From Ligustrum vulgare (lineage: Eukaryota > Streptophyta > Magnoliopsida > Lamiales > Oleaceae), in the NCBI GenBank assembly GCA_963555705.1, contig OY743182.1:49914592-49978591 (forward strand): a stretch of DNA of 64,000 nucleotides, given 5' to 3'. The position numbers and the translations under genes were made by a program. The notes under the pieces are model-generated. The model saw only the letters and a list, made by a program, of their open reading frames with translations, was not told the origin of the DNA and did no database searches. Below, one piece after another: positions 35,791 to 48,700 of the stretch. How positions within the stretch are numbered: the first letter of the stretch is position 1; each line of letters begins with the position of its first letter.

Positions 35791-36809
35791 TGAATGGTAA
35801 TGAAAACTTTATTATTTTGTTTTTGGGAGATATGATTGTCATATGATAGGATACGATACGATACGAGTAGAGAAAAAGAAGATGTCATTAAACTCGTTTT
35901 ATTTTAGATTTTGTATAGAAAAATATTGAATTTATGTTATATATAATTTTAATGTAATTTAGTAGTTCTTAATTGAAGAATAATTTTTTTCTTTGACCAT
36001 CATCTCGAGCCAATAGGTTCGTAGTAGGAGTGGATCATCTAAACAAGAATTTTGAATGATATACGATTCTATGGGACAATCTCAAGAAAAAGACAAACAA
36101 TTCAGTGATTTTTCACCGTCTTCCTCAATGAACCAACCTCTTAATTAGTTGAGATATGAACCTATTCTCAATAAAAGTTGTCCGTTGTGAACTTATATGT
36201 ATATGTTTATTTCTAAATGTAAAGTCCACAATCCAAATATAAAAGTGAAAGTGTAGTGTCAATCGATGTGAATCGAACTCTGAACCTGATCTTGTTTTCT
36301 ACAACGATTAACAAAGCAATGAGAAAAGTCGTTGGCTATTTCCCCGTCAAGTCCCCGCAGTTGGATCCTTTTCTTGGCAACAAGTATCCACATAACTTTA
36401 TTCAACTCTTCTACCACTAGTTGTTATCGCAACAATACCCAGCGGCTTGGAGGGGGAGCTGCCTTCCAAGGGCATTTTAAGGCAAGTGAGAGACAATTAG
36501 AAATGATAGAAATTAATAAAGTTTAAAGCTTTTTTTAAATGCTGGGATGAACTTTTTACTTTTATACCGAGGAAACCTGCTCGACTTTTCGTAATCTGCA
36601 ATCATAAAAAACTTTTGTGTGCACGTGTGCCATCCATTCTCCACGCGGTATGTCTGGGCCCACACCGAAAATTCTCTGCCTTTGTCCGCCACCTAACTCT
36701 TCTGCACCGCCGCTTCTTCTCTCTAAGTTGGCGGCCGAAATTCTTCATGTAGTAAATAGCTTATTTTACTTTTAATAAGTATTTTATTTATTGTAAAACT
36801 CAGTAGCCA

Positions 36810-37072
36810 TTTGTTTGGGATCATGCTAGATAGGCTCCATCCCATTCATGCGAGGAGGGGATCACCTCGAGAGTAAGTCCCGAGGTGCTTCTAACATTTT
36901 TCTTTGTTTGGTGTAAGATATTTTAGAAGAAAAATTGAATTTTTAAAAAAAATTATTATTAAAAAGAGGTTGAAAAATATAAAAGTGTTAAATCACAGAA
37001 AAATATGTGATTAAAAATAAGTTTGAGAAAAAATGTGATCAAAAGTTTCAGGACCAAACGTGCCCTAATCCA
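36810..37072. mobile_element. MITE of the AT-rich dispersed family
   Basis: Ends GCCATTTGTTTGGG and, inverted, GGGCACGTTTGGTCC. Inside lie AAATATGTGATTAAAAATAAG and GTTTGAGAAAAAATGTG, shared with 24180-24230 and 47390-47440. Duplication not resolved. Confidence 0.45.
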
Positions 37073-37272
37073 ATTTAGAATTAGAATTAGAATTAAGGTA
37101 TATCATTGGAGTGGAAAAAAAATGAAAATATTTTTCATCCTGTTTTTTTACCTATGATGTTTGATTAAAAAAATGTGTTCAATGAGAATTATTTTTCACC
37201 CTATTGCAAAAATGACTTTTTTTCTTGAACATAAATAAATTATTTTCCCATGAGGGTGGATCATAAAAAATA

Positions 37273-37727
37273 GGGTAATTATGTTAACATCACATTTATT
37301 GTTAAGTGCACCACAATTTAATTGAAATAATAATCCTTAAATTTTATTAACTTTTGCACTTATACCTCTTAACTTTTTATCTTATTTTTATCCTCGAATT
37401 CTATTAATTAGCACATTTTATCGAGCAAATTATGGTTAAAGAATTTTTTAAGAATGAAGAAATTTTATATTTACCTCTCTTATATTAAATGAGCAAGATA
37501 AAAAATAATTGCAATAATTCAAAAAAATATTTTTTCAATGTAATAAAATATATGAAATAAAATTGTCAATAGAAATAAGATATATTAATTAATTAATGAT
37601 TAAAAATAAGAATACGGCCAAAAAATTATAATCGAATAATTATCAAATAAAACAAAATAATAAGGACATTTATTGTAATTAAAATATAATGTCATTAACA
37701 ATAACTATGGTGTGAATATAATTTCTC
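37273..37727. mobile_element. Mutator-type MITE, copy 1
   Basis: 455 bp with ends GGGTAATTATG and, inverted, GAGAAATTATA. Flanks taaaaaata and taaaaaaaa match at eight of nine positions, fitting the 9-bp duplication of Mutator elements, although the site is A-rich so the match is weak evidence. Related along its length to 42866-43349. Confidence 0.6.
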
Positions 37728-37889
37728 TAAAAAAAAATTTCATTTTCCTTTTTCACCCTCAACCAAACATTTTAAGCACATTTATAGGAGGTTTGCATAT
37801 TCGATTATCATTTCAATGAATTCCGATAAAAATTCTTGATTAGCCCATAAACACATTACTCCTTTTATACGAACTAGAATCTACTCGAT

Positions 37890-37910
37890 AATTATTACTA
37901 TTACTATTAC

Positions 37911-37961
<51 letters not shown>
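37890..37961. repeat. ATT microsatellite
   Basis: About 24 trinucleotide units; the left part alternates ATTACT and the right part is pure ATT/TTA. Confidence 0.9.
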
Positions 37962-37962
<1 letters not shown>

Positions 37963-38325
37963 TATTCATCGAGTGTTCGACCAATTATGTCGAACCGGGT
38001 CAACCACTTACATTTTACTATTTCTTATAATTTACCAATATCAAAGTCAAGGTCAAAGGTAAAAATAATGATGAAGAGTTAAAAGTTCCAACTTTTGAAG
38101 CAACTTCTTGGATATTAATGGAATGATGATGTGTAGATGAGCACTAAGACCTAACTCTTATGACTTTTTTTTTTTAGCACACAAAATGTGCAAGAAATAA
38201 TATGTTAAAACCTAGGAAAAGGCAGTCCACCTGGTTTATTTTGCCTAACTATTGGGTTACCTACCTTTTACCTATTCAATTTGTTGTGCCGAAATTACTT
38301 GTTAAATCCAAATTAGGGCTTACAA

Positions 38326-38808
38326 TTTGAATAAAATATTATTTAATTTTACCGAACTTCAGTCTAGCTTTAAATTTGAATATGATTCATGACTTTTTAT
38401 TTAAGACGATCTTCAATATATTCAATTGAGAAAAAAAAATTTGACACGTCGGAAAATTAACGAAATGCGTTAAAAATATCTCTACAATGCACAATGTCAA
38501 TTACAATATTAAATTGATGTAACTAGAAAAAAAATTGATAATGTCAAGTGCTCCTTCTACATATTTGAATAAAATATTATTTAATTTTACCGAACTTCAG
38601 TCTAGCTTTAAATTTGAATATGATTCATGACTTTTTATTTAAGAGGATCTTCAATATACTCCGTCAATTGAGAAAAAAAGACTTGACACGTCGGAAAATT
38701 AACGAAATGCGTTAAAAATATCTCTACAATGCACAATGTCAATTACAATATTAAACTGACATAACTAGAAAAAAATTTGATAATGTCAAGTGCTCCTTCT
38801 ACATATTG
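38326..38808. repeat. Tandem duplication, two units of about 237 bp
   Basis: Both units begin TTTGAATAAAATATT and end GTGCTCCTTCTACATATT (offset 237 bp) and differ at only a few positions. No coding sequence. The flanking 38809-40187 is AT-rich and without gene signals. Confidence 0.85.
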
Positions 38809-40187
38809 ACGCTCCGTACGTCTGACTGAATGAGTCAATATTAATTTATTTTATAATTATTTTAACTATATTAAAGAAGGACGTGGGCGTCATGTTATGA
38901 AGATTTTCATTGAAAATTATCTCTTTTTAGAGACACTTTTTGATTACTTTCATTTAAATTTTTCATGATTATATTAAATTTAAGATTAATAATTTTAAAA
39001 AATATGCATTTTAATAAATTTAATTTATCAATAAAAAAATTATCGCTAAATAAAGTTATATAAAATATTAGTCATTGAAATATCTTAACAAAATAACAAT
39101 ATAAAAATAATAATTTAAGATTAATAAATAATTTTTATCTGTAATAATAAAAAAATCTCATAATAAACTTAACTACAAAAATAAAATATAGAATGAGATA
39201 TATTCCAAGAAAATTACATTTATAGTTTATAATAACGAAAAATTTAATAGTATTAATCATTTTGTGAATAGGTTATTATTTTAAATTGAAAAAAAAAATG
39301 TCATGTAATCAACAATAATTAAATGTAGATGGAATCATTGAAAATGAAATTTAAGAATTCTCCGGTAATTTATCCACGTTCTCCAAAAGTCTGTCAATTT
39401 CATTGATATATCAGTCCCAATTGACATAGTTCATTGGAGATGCTCCAAAATATATCCAATCATATAAGGACACTCTAGACTAGCGCTCAGCAGTCAGCAC
39501 AAGTGGAGCTAAGTAACATTATTCAAACTATTTTTGTGATAAACCTTTTAAATAGCCCTAATTGTTATCGAATATAATTTTCTGATAGACTTGGTCTATG
39601 GAATATATAAAGATTCAAGGATCAAAATATATATTCAAGGATGGAATGGATTGAAAGGTGAACCGACTGGTTATGACTTATGAGGTTATTAAGTTTGTAG
39701 TTGTTGTGTATCATCGACTAGAGTTCTAACAACTTCTCAATTTTCTTGATTGAAACGATCAATCATGTCCAAATTTTTATAATGTCGACTTCAACTCATT
39801 ATTTGTTCAATATATAGGTGCAACTCGGGGCAAATTTTTTATAATGTGGACTTCGACTCATTATTGGATTAAAACGGTGTTATCAAAATCTAATAACTCG
39901 TGTTATCTACTAGTACTGGAAGCAGTTGCAAGATCACAAGAATAAAAATCAATAGGTTGAGACTTTTGTTTAGATTGAAAAAAAGTTCCACAGTCTGTAT
40001 ATCAATAATCATAATCCATAAATCAAGTCAAATATTCACCAAATATCAATTCACAATTTAAAAACAAGGAAAATATGAAGCTCACAGGTGACCAAATTGT
40101 AAAACTTAAAAGTAATATTTATCATTTATGCATAATTTCCAAATAACACTTCAATACTAATGAATCAAATTCAAGGGTTTAGCCTTA

Positions 40188-41006
40188 GAGCATCCACAAT
40201 GGACATGTTAAATTACATGTTAGTGAAATAAAGTAGTTAGGAATTGAAAAATGGTGTACAATTGATAAGTTAAATCACATGTTAAGGGAATCTTTTTTAG
40301 CACATGTTAACTTGTTTGTTAAATTTGACTAGCAACTTAGTGGATGACATGGTAATGTTAAATTGAAAAATTAGCCCAAAATCTTATTTTTTATTTCTTT
40401 TCTTCTTTCTTCTTTAATTTTTTTAATATTCATAAATAAAATATTTGTTTTTGTTACTTTCATATTATATAATTTAATTTAATGAGATTTTCAAAATGAG
40501 TACCATATTAATATATAAATTTTGCTATTTTAAAAATAAATATTACAGCCCATAAACTCCAAAATAAAGAGATTTTAAACATTTGCTTTTTGGCCTAATT
40601 TCATACGTATGAAATTAGATTAATTCGGAAATATAGAAAATTTCATATGTATGAAACTATAGCTGTTTTTCTATCTATCCAAATTGGTCTAATTTCATAC
40701 GTATGAAATTAGACCAATTCGAAAATATAGGAAATTTCATACGTATGAAACTATAGCTGTTTTCCTATCTATCCAAATTGGTCTAATTTCATAGTTATTT
40801 AAAAATTACGAAAGATGTTGTATGTTTGGTAAAAATCTGCTATGTATATGTGTAATGTGGCGTTTAACATTTAACTTTTAGTTAGAAGTTAATCCATCAA
40901 TTATAGCAATTTTTATTAGTTAACTTTAACATGTAGATGTAACTTTTAACATATAACTTTTTGCTTATGTGGCAAGTTAAATGTAACATGTCCATTGTGG
41001 ATGCTC
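40188..41006. mobile_element. Harbinger/Tourist-type MITE, 819 bp
   Basis: Ends GAGCATCCACAATGGACATG and its exact reverse complement at the right, flanked by TTA on both sides (40185-40187, 41007-41009). A TTA duplication fits PIF/Harbinger. The interior (about 40593-40795) has two roughly 105-bp direct repeats, each with two copies of the palindrome ATTTCATACGTATGAAAT or near relatives. No transposase. Confidence 0.85.
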
Positions 41007-41460
41007 TTAATACCTGATAATTCATATGAGAAATTGAGAATAAATCAAAATGTTTCTTGCTGAGCTATTGCCTCTTAGCCTCAAGAGGAAGAACTAGAGA
41101 AGAGAATCAATATTCAAGATTAGAATTTAGAAATTACAAAACATGAAAATTACAAAATCGAACCTTGAAACCACCAATTTGTGAAGAGTGTTTACTGTCA
41201 TTTTTCAACCGTGAAGTGTGAAGAACTGAAATAGAGGAATGTCAACTGGGAAGTCGTCGAAGTCTGGACCGAGAGTCGAGAGAGGGCTACTATTGCTGGA
41301 TCGGGAGAAGGGGTGGTTGTCATCAAAGTCGAAGGAAGCCTGTGGTGTAATAGAGGCAGAGCACCGTCGACGGAGAGGGAGGGTTTGAAAATTGAAAATT
41401 TTTTTGGGGAATTTTGGGTTTAATTTTGAAATTGAGCCAAAAAAATAAATAAATTTCAAA

Positions 41461-42140
41461 CCTTTGCACAGTCAATCCGCTCTAGCTCACCGCACGGTGG
41501 ATCCATCCCTGTACATTGGGTGTTGAACAACATAAGCATGCTAGTTCTCCGAACGGTGGATCCATCCTCATACATTGGGTGTCAAACAACATAAGCTACT
41601 CGACGCCACACAACATATGAGACTGAGATATTGTAATAGTGGTGTCAAGAGACACTATGTTCTATTTTGCTCCATGTTTTCAGGAGTATACAATGGTCCA
41701 AAGGACACATTGACAAGGTGAGTTCTTATATAAAGGGGAGGAGATCATAGGTAATAGGGGTCGAGAGTAACATTATATTAGACTAAGAACCATTATTGTT
41801 GAAAACTATAGCATCACGGGATATAACATGCTAGTTGTCATCCAATTTAACCACTTGGTTGACAAATAGATGATGCGGCACACTCATGTGAAGTGATTGT
41901 ACAATGAAAATGCTGAGTGTGCACATTACCATAAACACAAGACACATGAATCACATTGACGCAATGACAATTTTTGTCCTCATCTTATGTGTCTTTTCTG
42001 TGAGTCAACATGATTCGTGTGCCTTGTATGTAAGTTAATGTGTACACCTACCAAAATTCAGGCAAGTGGTGGTTAAACGTTATCAAACAAGTGGTAAACT
42101 TCAATGTACAAGTAACGTTTCTCAATTTGTTATACCCATA
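41461..42140. repeat. Possible LTR remnant with a 63-bp direct repeat
   Basis: The words CGGTGGATCCATCC and TACATTGGGTGT...AACAACATAAGC occur twice (41503 and 41566). A TATA-like ttatataaagg follows at about 41728. No LTR ends or duplication could be fixed. No gene is supported between 41010 and 42305. Confidence 0.3.
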
Positions 42141-42305
42141 TCCATAAACAACCCATTAAATGCAAATGAAAAGTGACAGTACATTATAAAAGAAAGAAGC
42201 GTCATGCATTTTTCAAAGCAAATGAACCCTCTTTTGAAGGATTTAAGGTTTAATAACATATCTATCATGTACAGATAAGAGCCAATCTAACTGCAAATTC
42301 ACACC

Positions 42306-45300
42306 CTAGGGGTCAACTTTCCCGACAACTTCTTCATCACTGGAAGCATATCCATCTTCACTCAGCTCATCATCACTGGATTTTTCTTCAGATGGAGCTC
42401 CAGCATCTTCGGGCTTGGCAAATTTTTCGCAATACTCTGAAGCAAGAACAAGATAAAGATGGTAATAAAAGCATATATAGAAAGTTGGCGATAAATTAAA
42501 TCAACTTCATAGCATTAATACTATATTCGATTGAAAGATCCCTACAAACGAAATATAGATTTAAAGAGTATATATTAGCCCATGAAAACAGATACACAAT
42601 CTTCGCCCATGGCAATCTTCCTCGTATTAAGAAGATGGGTGCTTCCCTTGAGCCTGCTGTTCTCAACTGTGAGAACTTCCTCGCTATTTTTTCATCCACA
42701 ACACTCTAGGTCAAGCCGAAGAGCATGTCATATGACGATTCTTTCACCATTTGAGTGTTAAGTATGGTAGAACTAAAATACACCTTTTCAACCAATTACA
42801 CCATTTCCAGATTCCAAATTTATCTAAATTACAAATTAAATGAACTCCTAATATCGATTGGAAATGGGTAAATATATTGTCACCACAATTTTTTTTAATT
42901 ACACCACATTTTAATTGCAATTGACATCCATGAGCTTTTCTTATTTTTTACGTTTATACTGCCAAGTTTTATTGTATAAAATTTTATCATCAACCATCTA
43001 TTAATTTTCACATCTTGTCTATATAGAGTCATAGACAATTTTCATCCAAAATATTTGTTATGAGGACAAAAAAACTTATTTATCTCGCATATTTTAAATA
43101 ATCGAAATAAATTACAAATATAAAAGTCAAACAAAATAGTTACATTGCTTTTCGATGTATATTAACAGAATATTTGAATAAAAATGGTGATTAGAGACAA
43201 AATATTTTAATTTCACTGAATGTTCAAAATAGTAATACGATGGAAAAAGTTGAGGATATAAGAGTAAAAATAAGCAAATATTGAAATTTTTTTCCTGAAA
43301 TTAAAATGTGGTATAGATATAAAAAAATGTCGTGTGAATATAACTACCCATTGAAAATAGATAGAAATCCTTTCAACATAACCTAGGTCAAAGAAGGGAG
43401 CAACAAGCTACAAAAGTTAGAATCTATTAGAAAATGAACTCCTACTTGAAGAGAGCATAACTGCACAAATAAACTCACGCTTTTGTGTCGAATGGGGATA
43501 AAATTCGATATTTTAATTAGGGAACCTTCTCTTTCTCTTTCAGTGGGAACGAGATCAATCAATGAAGGGAGAGAACTTTCAAGAGGAAGAAGAAAAGAAG
43601 TACGAGTCTAATTTATTTCTGTGTTTTCAAATACAGGCAAAAGAGTGGAGGACAAGTCAGAAATGACGGCAGACTTGGAGACTAATCAAATGAAGCATTC
43701 TTAAACAGAGGACTGCTAGCAACCTAGGACAACCGTTTGAACCAATGGAATGGCCAGGTCCCACCTAACCAAACATGACACCCAGATGAGACTGGACACC
43801 TAGCACAGATAGGGGATGCAGAAAAAGAACAATTCTTTCAATCATGACCATGTATAACCATTCCTAAAACTAAACTCGGACTCGGACAAAGTTATTAAAC
43901 ACTTGGCATTCCTCAAAAGATTCGATGATCAAATCCCAAACATCAGTTGAACATCAACCCACTAGATCAGCTCAGAAAGCAGGATAGTGGGTACCAAAGA
44001 AGGAAACTTTAGCAAAGTCAAGAACTGAAGATGTTGGCATATGACAGCTCCACCTTCAACCATGTGCTAAAGGAGATTATGCTCTATAATAAGCACGAAC
44101 AACTCCGCCAGTGTTAGTTATGATACATCTATAAGTAGCGGTTGTCTAAGTCATTTTCAACACAGGTGTAATAATAAATTCCTACGCAATAAGGTAGCAA
44201 GACACTAGAACTCTGTCAATACTTTTGAAGACTTTTCCATTATCTGCTCTCAAACCTCACAAGAAAAGACCCCTAACTTGAATGTTGGAGTGTAACAGGT
44301 CAGGTAACACGCCATTGTCGAGTCTATTTAGTTTTCAATATCTACGAAGTGAAGTTGGTCTCATGTCTTCAAAGTAGTCGACGGGTATAGTCTCAATTGA
44401 GAATCAATAGTTACCAATTAGACAGCTAGTATTTATATTTTTTTTCTTAGATAACCATATCATCTATACAATATACTAAACTCATACTAATAAGTAATCA
44501 CAAATAAGACAAGATCATATCCCTACAAACAACAATTTCAAATCTTCATCATAAATTGTCCTTGTAAATTCGTCACAAACTGCACTTGTCAAAAAAAAGG
44601 GACAAAATTTTTCTTATCATTTCAAATATCTTAGCATGCATTGGATCAAATTAATTTCTCTACTTAAACTTGAGTTCTAACCCCTCTTACTTCTGGTACT
44701 TTGCTTTTAAGTGAGCAAAGGTTAATGAGTTGATAGTTAGCCTATCATCAATTCCTCCATTTCCCTCCTGTTCATATATTAAGTGACATTGAAGTTCCTC
44801 ACATGATGAGAAATACTATTTTCAATTCCTCCTCACTCTTTCATCCCTTTGTTTTTTTGACTATATAGAGAATTATGGAAAAAGCAACTAGTTAAAGAAA
44901 AGAGAGGGAACACGTATTCTAACTATGCTCTCAGTTAATACATATCAAAGTTTCTGCTCAAAATATTCTTATATTTTATAAACAATATTAATTCATTAAT
45001 TACAGAAACCACCATCCAAGCAATCTTGACTTATTGGAGTTTTTCCTTTCATTAAGGACTCAATAATGGGGATTGAGTCGTGACATATTATTCCTAACTC
45101 CATGTTATTAAATTCTAGGTATCCCCAGACAAGATGAGCCAGTTTATGCAAGTAAACTTTGACGCGAATATCCTGGACATATGTTAGATTCTCAGACATT
45201 GCAATTCTAGGCTGGAACCATTTTAACTTCAAAAAAACTATATTTTAGATAAGTTGAATCAGTATTGAGAAATCATAAATTGGTTTCCACGCCTTCCATT

Positions 45301-45725
45301 AGTTACAAAATCTGAGCCAATCCATTTTATTGGGACTCCAAATTGATTTCCTGTACCATTTTCACTGAAGGTTGCACAAAACGTAAATACTTAATGCCAC
45401 AGGAAAGTCTACATATTATCCTCATTTTAAATGCGATTGCAGATACTGTACAGAGCGTTGGAAAAATGAGAGACTGAATGATGAATTTGTCTTCATTCTA
45501 GAAAGGAAGAAGAATGAAATTTAATGTGTAGCTAGTTTACAAGACTGAAAATGCTACCTTCTGGTTTAAAAGACATTATTATGACCAAGAGGTTTGTCCA
45601 TTCATTTAAAATGTTGCTCCCTTTCATCTCTAATGTCTTTTCTTCTAACAATTCACACCTTTCATTTAAAAGTTGCAACAATTCGAAAATCCATGACTTA
45701 TCCAATCGCTATAATGGGGCTTTTT

Positions 45726-45762
<37 letters not shown>

Positions 45763-48700
45763 AATTTTCAGATCGTTTACTCTTCATTTATTTCTCTCCT
45801 AAAGTTTGCATTTCTTACTTTCAGTTCGAAGTTTGAGATTAGAAGTTTTATTCACCAGTTCCCTTTGGAATGATACTCGTTCTATCTTGGGGGCAATTGA
45901 CCTTCTGCACAAAGACAACAAATTTTTTAAAGGAGAGATCATGAACACAATCTGATGGAGATCAAGATATAAATAAAATATGGAGTTAGAATTATAATAG
46001 AATTTTTTAAAATAGAGTTCGATTACAATTATATTTGATTAGACTAGTTTTAATTAGTTTTGATATTTTGATAGAATTATAGTTTATTTAGAAGTTTGTT
46101 TCCTTTTAAACATCTTGTTTATTTGCTCTTGTAAATAGAGGGACTTGTTAATTGTAATTCAGAACTAAATATATGAATAAGATTGATTTTCTTATTGCCC
46201 TAATTTCTTTTATTCTTCGCACCTCCTTCTCATCTGATTCCTAATTGTTCATTGTCTAATTATGCGCACCCTACCTCGCAATCAACTAGGATATTTTTAT
46301 ATTACTTTTCGAATAAACTGTAAGTTCTTAATGTGCTTATCAATTCAATCGTACTGAGTGATTATTTGCATGGTTATGTGTTAGGATAATTGCCTCAAAC
46401 AAATTCTAATTCCAATTGAATGCTTGTTCCATGTGTTTGAAAAAGATTTCAATTAGGATTGTTTTGAATTTTGGAGGACTCCTTTTTCAAAAAGAAATTA
46501 AAATAAAGATTAAGTTCTTTTTCAAATAAATCTTATGATTTCCTTTTAGCATTAGGAAATAGTTTATTTTGCCTTGATTGAATTAAAACTGGACTCCTCT
46601 ATGTAGTAGTTGCTTCTATAAATAGGTAATGTTATTCATTTTTTAGAGCATGTGATTAGAGGGTTTTTTGAAGAAAATTTGTAGTGTGACATTTTGGTTT
46701 TTTATTATTTTCTTTGTGAGTTGTACACAAAAAAGTAAAAATTGGTACATATGGTAAAACTTGGATATTTCTACAACACTTGAGGGTTTGATAAGTGAAA
46801 TTCTATATAATAATAACAAATTTTCATATAATGGAAAGTTTTGACAGTCCATAAATTTTGCGTCATATCATTATATAACAAAAGATCGTGTGGGTAAACT
46901 AAACGGAATTTTATTTGATTCCCAACAAGTGATATCAAAGCGTCATGTGGTTCAAAGAGTTGGAGAAAAATTAAATATGTCTGTCAAATACAACGTGGAG
47001 AAATTTGAAGGGATGATCAATTTTGGTTTGTGGTGAGTACAAGTCAGGGATGTATTGATTCAGGCTAGATTGGCCCCGAGTTCTAACAAAGATATTGAAT
47101 CCAAAAAGAGTGATGATGATTGGAAAGATTTGAATTTTAATACTGCAAGCACGATACGTCTTTGTTTGGCCAAGAATGTTCTTGAAATGTTCATGAAATA
47201 TCTACTGCTAAGGAACTTCAAGAAAAAATTGAAGAATTGTATCAGACAAAGAGTATTTCAAATCGATTGTATCTGTATGAACAATTTCATTATTTATGAA
47301 TGAATGTAGGTACGAAAATCTCAGACCAACTGACAGACCGTTCAACGACTCAGACTGTTTTTTTTTTCTAGGTAAGATGTGTGGTTGAAAATTGGAGAAA
47401 AATGTGTGTGATTAAAAAATGGTTTGAGAAAATGTGTTTATAAATTGGTTTATAAATTGTAATCATTGCCTTAAAGAACACATTGTGAGTGTTCTCAATG
47501 GGATCGGTTCTAAACTGGAGGCTCTTGAAGTTAGTAAAGCTTTAAGGCTCATCTCATCTAGTTTCTTCCATCTTCGTTTGAGCATATCAAACCGATTTTG
47601 ATGTATGCAAAGTAAACTATGAATTTTGTAGAAGTTAGAAGTAAGTTGCTTTTTGAAGAAAGAAAATTAGGTGGAAATGATATTTCATCTAAAAACGCAT
47701 TACTTGTTACTGAAAAGCAGAAGAAGGTAACTCCACGAGGGAGGAAGAAAGTAACTTGTTGGAACTGTGGACAACTTTTCACTTAAGAAGAAATTGTCTA
47801 ATAGGTGGAGCAGACTCGACTAACTGCTCAAAGTGGGACAATGCGTCTTTCTTGGTGGGGGCGATGAAGAGTACTTTGAGTAAGATATTTTCATATGGTA
47901 TGTAGCTAGTCGCCATGATAGAGGGTGTGCTCTTACTAGTAGGTCTATATGTTTGCACATGGGCATTGGTTTGACATTGATGCAGGGTGTGTAGAGGAAT
48001 TAATGTCGATGGCCGATGAGCTCTGATTGGTGTATTTTATACACTTGGGGATATGCCAAAATGAGAATTTATCGTTTTGATTTATGAATTTATTCTACCT
48101 AAAGTGCATTTAATTGTTGTTATTTCAGATTTTAGTAAAAAAGAGGAACAATGAAGCAATTACGGGAAATAAAGGTCAAAAGTAGGAAAATTGAAGAGAA
48201 ACAGAAGTTCTGGGGTCAAATTGATCAAATCAATAGTTGGAGATACACTTCGCAAATAAAACTAGAGAACTGAATTGAAAGCCAAGAGAAAGATGGTGAA
48301 TCGCGTGGTAAAACTCCAGGTCGCGATCGCGAAGTCTCAACGTCAGTGATCGCGACATGGCGACAAATGTCATGCAGAGCGAAATAAGGTACACCCACGC
48401 GATCGCTGGCACACAAACCACGCGATCGCGTAGGTGTCCGACTGGGCCCATATTGGGCTTTTGTACGCGATTTTAAGAGAGAAGACTCGGGAAAATTAAC
48501 CTAAGTTGGGACAGAGTGCAAGAGGCAAGAGGAGAGCACGTTTTGCAGAGCTGAATATTGGAGAATTCTTGGCAATTCAACATCCAATTGACGAGGAGAC
48601 TCAAGCACGGACAAACACGGGAATTTAGGAGCTTAACACGGGAACTCGATTCTTGGTGCAAGACTTCTTTTCTTATTGTTGAATTCATAAATTCCAATAT

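Noticed and set aside
36332..36526. 64-codon plus-strand frame
   Set aside because: No homology, no neighbouring exons, and typical chance length.
41205..41459. 84-codon minus-strand frame near a TA-rich repeat
   Set aside because: No recognised family, no splice context; could be a degraded gene or transposon piece but cannot be supported.
44996..45232. 78-codon minus-strand frame inside the E2 intron
   Set aside because: Not recognised as any domain and not needed for the E2 protein.
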